DNA of 64,000 bases, from contig NZ_NBOC01000002.1 in the NCBI RefSeq assembly GCF_002104455.1, forward strand, positions 290,369-354,368, given 5' to 3'. The translations under genes and the position numbers were made by a program. Positions 1 to 8,824 of this stretch are shown here, piece by piece; positions within the stretch are counted from its first letter, which is position 1; the number at the start of each line of letters is the position of its first letter. The notes under the pieces were generated by a model. It had not been told where the DNA came from. It was given only the letters and a program-made list of their open reading frames with translations, and ran no database searches. The stretch is from Colwellia chukchiensis. Lineage in GTDB: Bacteria; Pseudomonadota; Gammaproteobacteria; Enterobacterales; Alteromonadaceae.

Positions 1-1
1 T

Positions 2-553
2 GAAAATAAAACTAGAACAAATCGGGGGGATGGAATCGTCTGGGATACCATAAAGTATGACAACGGTTTCTTGTTAGCTCTTCGCAAACAATATGGAAAT
101 CAATTATTAACCTGTAAAAGGAACAGAGAAGACTTATCTGTCATTCACGTTTTGAACCCCGCTGATGAAAAGTTTTATCCAGTTGAAGCGGTAGACCAAG
201 AATACACCAAAGGGTTAACTTACTTTCAAAATAACATTTGTCGTAGATATAGGGATAAATTGGCAAAAGAATCAACGGATGAAGTTTCACTAGCATTAGC
301 TAGACAAAAAATTAGAGAAATTTTTAATAATTCAGTTTTGTCTAGTCGAAAGAAAAAATTAGCGCATAGCAAAGCGGCTGCTAGATTCAATGATCTGGGG
401 CAGAATAAGGTGGGTGAGAATACACTAGTTAACAGTAGTAGCGAAAAATCCAGACCTTCTAAGATAAGTACACCTAAGGGGGACATTACCCCTCCAATAT
501 CAAACTCAGAGTTTCTTGCAGCCTTCAAGGATAAAAATGATGGCAGAAAATAA
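2..553 (+). CDS. tnsB: TnsB-like transposase, C-terminal part (5' end outside window)
   Basis: The reading frame is open to the left edge of the window, so only the last 183 residues are seen. TnsB is the DDE transposase of Tn7-like elements; it binds the transposon ends and joins the 3' ends to target DNA. The visible part matches the Mu/TnsB C-terminal beta-barrel region: a segment reading LLALRKQYG, then DLSVIHVLNP, then a YPVEAVDQEYTKGL block that is typical after the catalytic core. The basic and Ser/Pro-rich last 60 residues would be the flexible tail that contacts TnsC. The stop overlaps the start of tnsC by 17 bases, indicating translational coupling. The catalytic DDE residues are outside the window, so activity cannot be judged. 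TniA of Tn5053-type elements is the close alternative name. Confidence 0.82.
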   Translation, partial: ENKTRTNRGDGIVWDTIKYDNGFLLALRKQYGNQLLTCKRNREDLSVIHVLNPADEKFYPVEAVDQEYTKGLTYFQNNICRRYRDKLAKESTDEVSLALARQKIREIFNNSVLSSRKKKLAHSKAAARFNDLGQNKVGENTLVNSSSEKSRPSKISTPKGDITPPISNSEFLAAFKDKNDGRK

Positions 554-1571
554 AATTATCGAAGAAAAAATTGCCCAATTAGAAACAATTTTTGCCAAAA
601 CCCAACAATTAAATGAAATTATTGAAGATATTGAAGAAGCTATATTGGTTGGAAAAGCATCTAACTATGTCAGTCAACCAATTAGCACATTAATACTGGG
701 GCTAAGTGGTGTTGGCAAAACGTCATTGATGGAGCATTTTAAAAGTAAATACCCTCAAACTGTACATAGAGATGATGAAAAAGAACAAGAGATTATTCCA
801 ATTGTATCGACTACTTTAACTGACGACAAAAACCCTAGAGCGGCCCCCGGTAAAATGTTGCGAGATATAGGAGACCCTTTAAAAGGCGAAAAAGGTATTC
901 GCTCTGTACTTGGTGATCGATATGTAGGGCTTATAAAAGATTTAAAAACTCAGTGTATATTCATTGATGAATTTCAACATGCGTTTTCTGTCTCCAATGA
1001 TAATCAAAAAGCAGGTGCCGCAGATTGGATAAAGAATCTTATCAACCAAAGCAAAATACCAGTGGTTCTTTTTGGTATGCCTTGGTGTCTGGATATCATT
1101 AAAAGAAGCAGCGAACTGAATAATCGCTTTGACAATATACATCATATTGATACGTTTGGTCGTGAAGAAGAAAGCTTTGCAGAATGGATAGAATTACTAC
1201 GACAAATTGATGAACAGCTTCCTTTTGATAATAAAGCTAACTTAGATGACCCTCAATTTGCTTTGCGGTTAATGACTTTAACTGGTGGGAATTTATCCAA
1301 ACTGATGAAAAAAGTTATAAAGCCTGCTGCTCGTAAGGCAATTTTTGCAAATGAAAATAGTCTTGGTGTGCATAGGTTATTAGCGGCAGCAAGGAAGCAC
1401 CTAGGTGTACCCGAAGAGTACAACCCTTTATCAAATAATATCGCTATTGATACTCTGCAAGTGAAGCACTTTTTAACTGAGGAAGAGGACACCTTTTTTA
1501 AGGACAGAAAAAAAACTAGAGTCTATTTCACCCTGTCAGATGAAGCCGATTTATCCAAAGTTTTTCGTTAG
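537..1571 (+). CDS. tnsC: TnsC/TniB-like AAA+ transposition regulator
   Basis: AAA+ ATPase that links target selection (TniQ) to the transposase (TnsB) in Tn7-like transposition. The 344-residue protein has a Walker A motif GLSGVGKT at residues 55-62 and a Walker B IFIDE at 141-145, followed by an FQHAF segment usual for TniB/TnsC. I chose the ATG at 537 because an AAGG ribosome-binding site ends 6 bases before it; a second ATG follows directly at 540. It overlaps the end of tnsB and is followed after 11 bases by tniQ, so tnsB-tnsC-tniQ form one operon. The short length favours the compact TniB-type ATPase over the roughly 550-residue TnsC of Tn7 itself. Confidence 0.88.
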   Translation: MMAENKIIEEKIAQLETIFAKTQQLNEIIEDIEEAILVGKASNYVSQPISTLILGLSGVGKTSLMEHFKSKYPQTVHRDDEKEQEIIPIVSTTLTDDKNPRAAPGKMLRDIGDPLKGEKGIRSVLGDRYVGLIKDLKTQCIFIDEFQHAFSVSNDNQKAGAADWIKNLINQSKIPVVLFGMPWCLDIIKRSSELNNRFDNIHHIDTFGREEESFAEWIELLRQIDEQLPFDNKANLDDPQFALRLMTLTGGNLSKLMKKVIKPAARKAIFANENSLGVHRLLAAARKHLGVPEEYNPLSNNIAIDTLQVKHFLTEEEDTFFKDRKKTRVYFTLSDEADLSKVFR

Positions 1572-1582
1572 GATAGAGTGCT

Positions 1583-2614
1583 ATGATGTTAATTCGTCCT
1601 TATCCAGATGAACAAGAAACATTACAAAGTTATGTCATAAGACTCGCGAAGTTCAACCATTATCAATTTGAACATTGGTCGCAACACCTTTCTCAGCAAA
1701 GCATATCACTTCGGCAAAGAGATGCTAAAAGTCGAGAGTTACTGACATCATACTTACATTCAGTTACTGGAATGGATAATGTTTTTAATTTATTTGACCA
1801 ATGGCAATTTTATAATAAAGACAAGCGACACTTTGATTACAAGTCAATAAAGGTATGCCCACTTTGTTTCGCAGAAAATAAGGGTAAAATCCTATCTCTT
1901 TGGGCACTAAGATACTATTTAGTCTGCACCAAACATGACACTCTTTTAGTTGATAAATGCTCCAAATGCAATTCCGCCATAACCGAAAATACGATTCTTC
2001 AAGGTAAATGCGGTTCATGCGTTAAAGAAGTTACAACGTTTGAGACTGAAGTTGTAGCACCTGACAGCTTTTCTCTTGAGTTAGCACGAGCAGCTCAAAA
2101 TCAAATATTTGATACAACTGTTGATTTAATTAATAAGCTATTGATTATTTACACTAAACTTGAAGCGTGTTCCTCATTTATCTATCAAGATGGTCAGGCT
2201 TTATGGAAAAAAAAACAGGCTTATTCGATAGAAGAAAAGTATCATCACCAAATGCAGGTTGCCGAGCTAGTAGAAAATGAGAATAAATTAGTCTCAGCTA
2301 TCGGGCGTTACGTTAATTTAGCTCTGGAAGAAAAACTATATGACTTAGGAAAGGTGTTAGTTAAATTTAAGAGTTATATTGGTAATGAGAAATTTCCTAT
2401 GATGACGTCTGCAATCAGAACCTTTGTTTTGACAAGTGAATTTACTGAAGATCAGAGAGTAGGCGTAACATGGCTGAATAATTTATTTGGGTTTGAATCA
2501 AAGATGTTTAAGAATTTTATCATCGATAAATATCCGAGCCTTGTATTTAAACAGAGTGTTCCATTGAATATGGCAAAAACTATAGTGATTGATTTCAAGG
2601 GCAATCTAAGCTGA
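1583..2614 (+). CDS. tniQ: TniQ-family target-selection protein (short form)
   Basis: TniQ-domain protein that recruits TnsC to a target. It begins with the MLIRPYPDEQETLQSYVIRLA block that defines TniQ N-termini, followed by a zinc-binding set Cys92, Cys95, Cys115, His118 and a second set Cys126, Cys129, Cys143, Cys146. At 343 residues it is the short class, as found in Tn5053-like elements and in CRISPR-associated transposons, where it is tethered to an effector. ATG 1583 has an AGGATAGAG ribosome-binding site; ATG 1586 is also possible. It lies 11 bases after tnsC and its 3' end overlaps the convergent second TniQ gene by 9 bases. No cas gene or CRISPR array is visible in the window. The partner it works with is unknown. 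Confidence 0.85.
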   Translation: MMLIRPYPDEQETLQSYVIRLAKFNHYQFEHWSQHLSQQSISLRQRDAKSRELLTSYLHSVTGMDNVFNLFDQWQFYNKDKRHFDYKSIKVCPLCFAENKGKILSLWALRYYLVCTKHDTLLVDKCSKCNSAITENTILQGKCGSCVKEVTTFETEVVAPDSFSLELARAAQNQIFDTTVDLINKLLIIYTKLEACSSFIYQDGQALWKKKQAYSIEEKYHHQMQVAELVENENKLVSAIGRYVNLALEEKLYDLGKVLVKFKSYIGNEKFPMMTSAIRTFVLTSEFTEDQRVGVTWLNNLFGFESKMFKNFIIDKYPSLVFKQSVPLNMAKTIVIDFKGNLS

Positions 2615-4369
2615 ATAAAGGTTTACGCAACATCCATCAACTCTAGGACCAGATACAAGCGTTAACTTCCCACTAGATTTTTTAAGTTGGCTTGATAGCC
2701 GATACTTAGATTTAAAATTATCTATCGACTTTTTAGGTATCATTTTAATCGGGCGCGGTGTGCGCTTAACTTGAATTTTATCGCAATTTAAATAGCCCAA
2801 TTTTATGAAGTCATAGATAGCATTTTTATTAACACCAAGCTGTTGTACTGCTTCTGCTGGAGATATGTATTCTTCTATTTTGTCATCCGCAATCTCAAAA
2901 TGTGGTGTAAATTGCTTAAGCGATAAAGGGTTGTGTTTATCTAGGTCAAAGTTAAACTTAATTTTACCGTTAAGCATTTCTGAGATTAAGTTAGCTAAGT
3001 TGAATTTAGCGAATGTAAACCGCTTAACTGCTGACTTATTTTTAGTATTATCATTTTTGTTATCAGCACGACTTTTAAGCTTGTTAATAACTTTTTTAAT
3101 TAGCGTTATCTGTACCAGCCAATCACGGTTGTTTTTACTTGGTATAAGCAATGGCTTAATAACACCAGAGCGCAGTAGTTGTCTCAGGTGATATGTGCTT
3201 ATGCATAGTGATCTTGCACATTGCTCTAGAGATAAGCATTCGTTTAATTGTGTCTTAAGCTTCAACACTTCCTTTCGTTGAAATAAATCGGTGCCATTAA
3301 TCAATGAATTACTCACTGATAGCAAGCCTTCCCGTATATAAAGGTTAACTCTCGATACGCGGCAGTTTAATATCTTAGATATTTGTTCTTTGCTCATGTA
3401 GCTAGACTCAGCTTTTACTTCGTCGCTAACAATTGATAGTGATGACATCAACAAACCAGTCGAATAATGATCTTTCAGATACTGCTCAAACCTTGATTTA
3501 AGCAATTTATAAGCGCCTGAGTTTTTATTTTCAGGACTGTAAAGATCATCATAGAGATCTCTAAAGCACTTACGCACTCCAGTTAAGCGAGAAGAAGCCA
3601 TTGGATGAGTTTCAAAGTGCTCTAGTAACTCAAAATAGCGCTCAGGCCATTTTGCTAAGTAATAGTGAGCAGGAGCGTAATAATGTCGGCAAGTATTGAA
3701 ATCATATTTTGAATTGCAGCTTGAAGTATGAGCTAGCTGATGAAACCTAGCAAAAAACTCTAACAAGTCACAGTACTCAGCAAGATCTAAAACTTGGTCC
3801 GCCATTACTAACTTATTTCTTGTTAACGTTTCTAATTGTTCGTTTATTGCTAGTTCAGCGTCACAAATGCCGTTTACCAATTCTTGAGGTTTCCAATCAG
3901 AAGCATCGCGCCAAAGGAAGTGAGTAGCCCAATTGAGTCTGCGTCTTGTCTGAGGGTGAATAGATAGAAGCAAGCAACTGTGCTCTGTGCAGTAAGTTTT
4001 GGCAAACAAGCTGTTAGCGAATGGAATCGATTGTTGTTCTTGATAGCAAAAAGGGCATACTCGAACATTAGAAAAGTTAATTGTCTTGGTCAAAAACTCT
4101 TGCCCGAAAGCTAAACATCGTGTGCTAAATGTATGCTTGAAGCTTAACTCCCTTAATTGGTCAGCATTAATATTTGCCAACTTTGCTACTCGATCAAGAT
4201 TAAAATTACCAAAGAAAATTTTTTTACCCGGTAGCCTGTTGTTGGTTAACAAGTAATGCTCATCACGCAAAAGTTGCATCGAGTTTTGATAATAGTTAGC
4301 AGCAGTTAAGCGGAGTAGATAGTTGGGCAAAGTGTCAGTGGCTTTTGTATAGGGGCGAATAAGTAGCAT
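2606..4369 (-). CDS. Second TniQ/TnsD-like protein with three C-terminal helix-turn-helix modules
   Basis: A 587-residue TniQ-family protein on the opposite strand from tnsBC-tniQ. The N-terminus (MLLIRPYTKATDTLPNYLLRL) and the zinc site Cys105, Cys108, Cys127, His130 are shared with the short TniQ. The C-terminal half carries three segments that look like MerR/excisionase-type helix-turn-helices at about residues 325-350, 379-404 and 502-527, separated by lysine-rich linkers. By analogy with TnsD of Tn7, this is the likely sequence-specific DNA-binding target selector, while the short TniQ may serve another route; that division is inference. No clear Shine-Dalgarno precedes the ATG at 4369. 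It is transcribed away from the capW-like gene, so both promoters share the 4370-4525 region with its inverted repeat. Confidence 0.8.
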   Translation of the reverse strand: MLLIRPYTKATDTLPNYLLRLTAANYYQNSMQLLRDEHYLLTNNRLPGKKIFFGNFNLDRVAKLANINADQLRELSFKHTFSTRCLAFGQEFLTKTINFSNVRVCPFCYQEQQSIPFANSLFAKTYCTEHSCLLLSIHPQTRRRLNWATHFLWRDASDWKPQELVNGICDAELAINEQLETLTRNKLVMADQVLDLAEYCDLLEFFARFHQLAHTSSCNSKYDFNTCRHYYAPAHYYLAKWPERYFELLEHFETHPMASSRLTGVRKCFRDLYDDLYSPENKNSGAYKLLKSRFEQYLKDHYSTGLLMSSLSIVSDEVKAESSYMSKEQISKILNCRVSRVNLYIREGLLSVSNSLINGTDLFQRKEVLKLKTQLNECLSLEQCARSLCISTYHLRQLLRSGVIKPLLIPSKNNRDWLVQITLIKKVINKLKSRADNKNDNTKNKSAVKRFTFAKFNLANLISEMLNGKIKFNFDLDKHNPLSLKQFTPHFEIADDKIEEYISPAEAVQQLGVNKNAIYDFIKLGYLNCDKIQVKRTPRPIKMIPKKSIDNFKSKYRLSSQLKKSSGKLTLVSGPRVDGCCVNLYSA

Positions 4370-4427
4370 GGTGTGAGCTTGTCTAAGTAAGTTACTTTTC
4401 AGTTAAGCAGTAAATTACGATAGATCA

Positions 4428-4468
4428 AATCAAAATGATATCATCTAAATGATATTACTATTTTGATT
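4428..4468. promoter_or_regulatory. Inverted repeat between tniQ2 and capW; candidate CapW/BrxR operator
   Basis: Perfect 9-base arms AATCAAAAT (4428-4436) and ATTTTGATT (4460-4468) enclose a 10-base palindrome ATGATATCAT (4435-4444) and a further ATGATAT (4449-4455). The element lies in the divergent intergenic region, 58 bases before the capW-like start and 59 bases from the tniQ2 start. CapW/BrxR proteins are known to bind palindromes upstream of their own defence operons, which fits. That this is the actual binding site is inference. Confidence 0.55.
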
Positions 4469-4525
4469 GCAAGTTGTTTGGATTGGTATTAAGGTGATAA
4501 TTAATAAACATAAAAATAATTAAAA

Positions 4526-5410
4526 TTGAAAGTGACTGAACTCGCAGAACTCAACTACGCACAAAGAGAGCGACTAGCATTTATCGACTTTTGCCTACAG
4601 TTTATTGGGCAATTGGCGAGGGCTGATCTTGTCAATCACTTTAAAACGGGATTAGCGTCTTGTTCACGTGACCTAACGCTTTACAAAGAATTAGCGCCAA
4701 ATAACATGACGCTAAAACATGAGACAAAACAGTATTACCGCACTAACGAATTCCAACCAGTTTTTGAGCATAATCCAGAGGCTATTTTAGGAAGTTTGTG
4801 TCGTGGTTTCGGTGACGGTATATCGCAAGGCATTAACCCATCAGAAAAATGTATTGATGCCACTAGATTAATACACCCTGACTCTGACGTTATCGCTACG
4901 CTAATGCGTGCGATCAACAACCGCCACGCTATCTCGTGCGATTATATTTCATTAACTTCAGGTGAAAGTTCTCGTGAGATCATTCCTCACGCGATAGCTA
5001 ATAACGGTCAGCGTTGGCATGTGCGTGCGTTTGATAAGAAATCAAAGGAGTTTCGTGACTTTGTTTGTACGCGATTACAAAACGTAACTGAAATTCAAAA
5101 GCCAATCGCTACTATGCAAGCTGGTGAATATGACAAACAGTGGCACAACATTATCAGTATTGATTTAGCCGTACATCCGACTGTAAAGCATCCTAAAGCT
5201 ATCGAATTAGATTTCGGTATGTCGGGTGGCATTTTGCATTTAGAGGTGCGAGAAGCGCTTTTAGGCTACTTAATGCGTCAATGGAATGTAGATTGTAGTA
5301 GTAATGCAATGCTTACTGGTGGTGAACACCATTTATGGCTCAAAAATATAGTTGAGCTAGGTGGTCTGTCTTGCTTGAAGATAGCGCCCGGATACAAGGA
5401 AAGTGAATGA
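4526..5410 (+). CDS. WYL-domain transcriptional repressor, CapW/BrxR type
   Basis: Regulator of the defence operon that follows. The 294-residue product has the CapW/BrxR layout: an N-terminal winged helix-turn-helix (residues about 1-75, with the characteristic YAQRERLAFIDFCLQFIGQLARADL opening and SCSRDLTLYKELAP recognition region), a central WYL domain (about 115-200, the signature here reading RWHVRAFD near residue 163), and a C-terminal WCX-like part. Members of this family repress BREX, CBASS and other defence operons and are thought to be released by nucleic-acid ligands. The start is TTG 4526 or GTG 4532; no ATG lies upstream in frame, and the protein is full length from here. The stop overlaps the next gene in ATGA, so the two are translationally coupled. 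Confidence 0.85.
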   Translation: MKVTELAELNYAQRERLAFIDFCLQFIGQLARADLVNHFKTGLASCSRDLTLYKELAPNNMTLKHETKQYYRTNEFQPVFEHNPEAILGSLCRGFGDGISQGINPSEKCIDATRLIHPDSDVIATLMRAINNRHAISCDYISLTSGESSREIIPHAIANNGQRWHVRAFDKKSKEFRDFVCTRLQNVTEIQKPIATMQAGEYDKQWHNIISIDLAVHPTVKHPKAIELDFGMSGGILHLEVREALLGYLMRQWNVDCSSNAMLTGGEHHLWLKNIVELGGLSCLKIAPGYKESE

Positions 5411-5799
5411 GCAAAATAGTTAAAACCAAACCTGATGTACTTAGGGTGACGGAATTTATTTTAGATAAAAATAAATCAGGTGACAGGTTCAGTGTTTGTG
5501 AAGCCGCTAAAACACCAGAGCTAAACGGCATTAATGAATATCGTATTGCAGAGATAATGCGAGATATCTGTTTAGAGCCAAACGGTCCAAATAGCATTGA
5601 AGAGTTAACTCGCGTATCCAATGATTACTCGCATAATCAATCAGGTAACTGGCAACTGAACGCTAGTACTTACTTTGGCTACCTGTCATACCTTTCGGTT
5701 AAAGAATCAGAAAAATCAAATCACCTAGCAGTAAAAACACTGCGGGTAGCAATAGCCACAATTATCGTCTCGGTTTTAATCCCACTTATTGCGGCATAA
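5407..5799 (+). CDS. Small protein with C-terminal membrane helix, unknown function
   Basis: 130 residues, not recognised. The first half (DVLRVTEFILDKNKSGDRFSV onward) looks like a helical or winged-helix fold. The last 20 residues (AIATIIVSVLIPLIAA) form one hydrophobic helix with no charged tail, so the protein would be tail-anchored in the inner membrane. It overlaps the capW-like stop by four bases (ATGA) and ends 22 bases before hsdM, which makes it part of the operon rather than a stray ORF. Such a small membrane-anchored protein is not a usual part of a type I restriction system. It might place the complex at the membrane or act as a sensor, but nothing in the sequence proves a role. 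Confidence 0.7.
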   Translation: MSKIVKTKPDVLRVTEFILDKNKSGDRFSVCEAAKTPELNGINEYRIAEIMRDICLEPNGPNSIEELTRVSNDYSHNQSGNWQLNASTYFGYLSYLSVKESEKSNHLAVKTLRVAIATIIVSVLIPLIAA

Positions 5800-5821
5800 A
5801 GAATCTAAGGAATTTAGGCAC

Positions 5822-7450
5822 ATGGCAAAAGAAAACAAAAAACAAATAGGTTTCGAAGAGTCGCTTTGGGATGCGGCCAACAAACTTCGTGGTAGCGTTG
5901 AATCATCAGAGTACAAGCACATTGTTCTGAGTCTCATCTTCTTAAAGTTCATTAGCGATAAGTTTGAAAAGCAGCGTGAAAAGCTAATTGCTGAAGGTAT
6001 GGGCGATTACGTTGATATGGTTGAGTTCTATGCCAAAGACAATGTGTTTTATTTGCCAGAAGAGGCGCGTTGGTCGTTTATTCAAAAGCAAACCAAGCAA
6101 GATGACATCGCAGTAAAAATTGATACGGCCTTACATACGGTTGAGAAAAACAACGCATCACTTAAAGGCGCATTACCTGACAATTACTTTTCTCGTTTAG
6201 GGCTTGATAGCAGTAAATTAGCCGCCCTGATAGATACGATCAATAACATCGATACCGTTGCTAACGAATGTCATATGACCGAAGAAGACTTGGTTGGGCG
6301 TGTCTATGAATATTTCCTCGGTAAATTTGCCGCAAACGAAGGCAAAGGTGGTGGTGAGTTCTATACACCCAAATCGGTAGTAACCTTGATTGCAGAAATG
6401 CTAGAACCCTACAAAGGTAAGATATACGACCCGTGCTGCGGCAGTGGCGGTATGTTTGTTCAATCGCTTAAGTTTATTGATAGTCACAAAGGCAGTAAGA
6501 AAAACATCTCAATCTATGGTCAGGAATACACCAGCACAACTCATAAATTAGCCAAAATGAACCTTGCTGTGCGTGGTATTAACGGTAATTTAGGTGATGT
6601 TGCAGGTGACACTTTCTTTAAAGATCAGCATCCGGATTTGAAAGCTGATTATATTCTAAGTAATCCACCGTTCAACCAGAAACAATGGCGTGCAGAAAAC
6701 GAATTAGTAGACGATCCGCGTTGGGCTGGTTTTGAAGTACCGCCTACTGGCAACGCTAACTATGCGTGGATCATGCATATGATTTCAAAGCTTAGCGAAA
6801 ACGGTACAGCAGGTTTTGTACTTGCTAATGGCTCAATGAGTTCTAACACGGGTGGTGAAGGCACTATTCGTCAAAAGATTATCGAAAATGACTTGGTAGA
6901 TTGCATGATCGCGTTACCGGGGCAACTCTTCTACACCACGCAAATTCCAGTCTGTTTGTGGTTTATCACCAAGAACAAAAAAGAAAATACCGAACTTGGC
7001 TATCGTGACCGCCAAGGTGAAACCTTATTTATCGATGCCCGTGAAATGGGCACTATGGTCAGCCGTGTTCATAAAGAACTCACCACAGATGATATCGCTG
7101 AAATTGCCAAAACGTATCATGCATGGCGTGGCGAGAAAAAAGATGGTGATATGAAGACGACCGCCACGGATGGCGGAAGTGTCGATAATGCAGGAGCAAT
7201 TATCGACCAAAGCGGGTATCAAGATATCGCTGGCTTTTGTAAATCAGCAACATTAGAAGAAATTAAAGCTAACGACTTTGTATTAACACCGGGCCGCTAC
7301 GTTGGTGCAGCCGAATTGGAAGATGATGGCATTCCATTTGAAGTCAAAATGAAAGAACTAAGCCATACTTTGTATAACCAAATGGAACAGGGCGAAGATC
7401 TGGATAAAGCAATTCGTCAAAATTTGGAGGTTTTGGGTTATGGGAAGTAA
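5822..7450 (+). CDS. hsdM: Type I restriction-modification system, methyltransferase subunit HsdM
   Basis: N6-adenine DNA methyltransferase subunit, which with HsdS protects host DNA and with HsdR forms the restriction complex. 542 residues, usual length. The N-terminal HsdM helical domain (GFEESLWDAANKLRGSVESSEYK) is followed by EFYTPKSVV, the S-adenosylmethionine-binding motif DPCCGSGGMF near residue 203 and the catalytic NPPF near residue 281. I chose ATG 5822 because MAKENKKQIGFEESLW is the normal family N-terminus and a TAGG lies just upstream; the TTG at 5789 would overlap the previous gene. The 3' end overlaps hsdS by 11 bases. All key motifs are intact. Confidence 0.96.
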   Translation: MAKENKKQIGFEESLWDAANKLRGSVESSEYKHIVLSLIFLKFISDKFEKQREKLIAEGMGDYVDMVEFYAKDNVFYLPEEARWSFIQKQTKQDDIAVKIDTALHTVEKNNASLKGALPDNYFSRLGLDSSKLAALIDTINNIDTVANECHMTEEDLVGRVYEYFLGKFAANEGKGGGEFYTPKSVVTLIAEMLEPYKGKIYDPCCGSGGMFVQSLKFIDSHKGSKKNISIYGQEYTSTTHKLAKMNLAVRGINGNLGDVAGDTFFKDQHPDLKADYILSNPPFNQKQWRAENELVDDPRWAGFEVPPTGNANYAWIMHMISKLSENGTAGFVLANGSMSSNTGGEGTIRQKIIENDLVDCMIALPGQLFYTTQIPVCLWFITKNKKENTELGYRDRQGETLFIDAREMGTMVSRVHKELTTDDIAEIAKTYHAWRGEKKDGDMKTTATDGGSVDNAGAIIDQSGYQDIAGFCKSATLEEIKANDFVLTPGRYVGAAELEDDGIPFEVKMKELSHTLYNQMEQGEDLDKAIRQNLEVLGYGK

Positions 7451-8819
7451 ATGGAAAAAGACTTCTCTGCAAGACCTTGGAGTAAAGTTAATAGATTGTG
7501 ATCACAAAACTCCTAAAGCTGTTGAAGAGGGAGTTCCGTATATTGGAATACCTCAAATGGATAATGGCAGGATAAATTTTGATGCAAATCCAAGGCTAAT
7601 TTCCGAGGAAGATTTTATCAAATGGACTAGAAAAGCTAACCCTCAATACGGCGATGTTATCCTATCTAGAAGATGTAATTCTGGAGAAACTGTCTATGTT
7701 CCAAAGAATTCTAAATTTGCTTTAGGGCAAAACTTAGTTTTGTTACGTCCTGAAGGAGACCGTTTACATCCAGAGTATTTTCGCTGGGCTGTTCATGGAA
7801 GAGAATGGTGGAGTGAAGTTGCTAAATACCTAAATCCGGGTGCTATTTTTGAAAGTTTAAAATGTGCTGATATACCCAAATTTGAAATTCCTGAGCCACC
7901 TAAAGATGTTCAAATTAAAATAGCAAAGGTTCTAACCAACATTTCGGATAAAATAGAACTAAATCAGAAATTAAACCAAACTTTAGAACAAATGGCACAG
8001 GCGTTATTTAAGAGCTGGTTTGTTGATTTTGATCCTGTTATCGACAACGCTCTTGCCGCTGGCAGCGATATTCCTGAAGCACTGCAACACAAAGCTGAAC
8101 AGCGCAGACAAGCGCAAAAACTACCAGACTTCAAACCACTGCCTGATAATATCCGCGCATTATTCCCAAGCGAATTTGAGCAAACGGATGAACCAATTAT
8201 AGGTATTGCTGGCTGGATACCCGAAGGCTGGAAGCCGACAAGCATTCATGACATGGTTGATACAATTTCAGACACATACAAGTTAAAAGAAGTTGATGAA
8301 GTTATTTTCCTCAACACTGGTGATATAGAAGATGGGAAGTTTCTTCACAAAGATTATTCCCCTACTGTTGGTTTACCGGGACAAGCAAAAAAATCTATAG
8401 CCAAGGGTGATATTTTATATAGTGAGATTCGCCCTAAAAATAAGAGGTATGCTTTTGTAGACTTTGATGCAAAAGAATATGTTGTTTCAACTAAGCTAAT
8501 GGTTCTTAGAGCAAAAGAAAACATTAATCCTTTACTACCTTACTTCATTTTAACTCAAGACAAGACTGTCAATGAACTTCAGCATGTAGCAGAACATCGC
8601 TCTGGTACATTTCCCCAGATTACATTTAAAGAGTTGGCTAAAGTGTTAGCCGTATTCCCTCAAGGGCCTGAGTTAATTGATTTGTTTGTAGAACAATATT
8701 TAACTCCTCTTTTTACTAAAAAGCTTGCTTCAATTGAGCAAAATGAACAGTTAGAAAAATTGAGAGATACGCTGCTACCGAAATTAATCTCTGGTGAAGT
8801 ACCTTTAAAATCGGAATAA
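7440..8819 (+). CDS. hsdS: Type I restriction-modification system, specificity subunit HsdS
   Basis: Determines the DNA sequence recognised by the methyltransferase and nuclease. The 459-residue protein shows the classic two-fold layout: first target-recognition domain (about 1-160), a central conserved helical region (SDKIELNQKLNQTLEQMAQALF, then FKSWFVDFDPV and a long ALAAGSDIPEALQHK spacer), second target-recognition domain opening at GWIPEGWKPTSI (about residue 255), and the C-terminal repeat of the helix (EQNEQLEKLRDTLLPKLISGEV). GGAGG at 7426-7430 lies 9 bases before the ATG. Both half-sites look complete, so a bipartite recognition sequence is expected; the sequence itself cannot be predicted by eye. 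Confidence 0.95.
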   Translation: MGSKWKKTSLQDLGVKLIDCDHKTPKAVEEGVPYIGIPQMDNGRINFDANPRLISEEDFIKWTRKANPQYGDVILSRRCNSGETVYVPKNSKFALGQNLVLLRPEGDRLHPEYFRWAVHGREWWSEVAKYLNPGAIFESLKCADIPKFEIPEPPKDVQIKIAKVLTNISDKIELNQKLNQTLEQMAQALFKSWFVDFDPVIDNALAAGSDIPEALQHKAEQRRQAQKLPDFKPLPDNIRALFPSEFEQTDEPIIGIAGWIPEGWKPTSIHDMVDTISDTYKLKEVDEVIFLNTGDIEDGKFLHKDYSPTVGLPGQAKKSIAKGDILYSEIRPKNKRYAFVDFDAKEYVVSTKLMVLRAKENINPLLPYFILTQDKTVNELQHVAEHRSGTFPQITFKELAKVLAVFPQGPELIDLFVEQYLTPLFTKKLASIEQNEQLEKLRDTLLPKLISGEVPLKSE

Positions 8820-8824
8820 AACTT

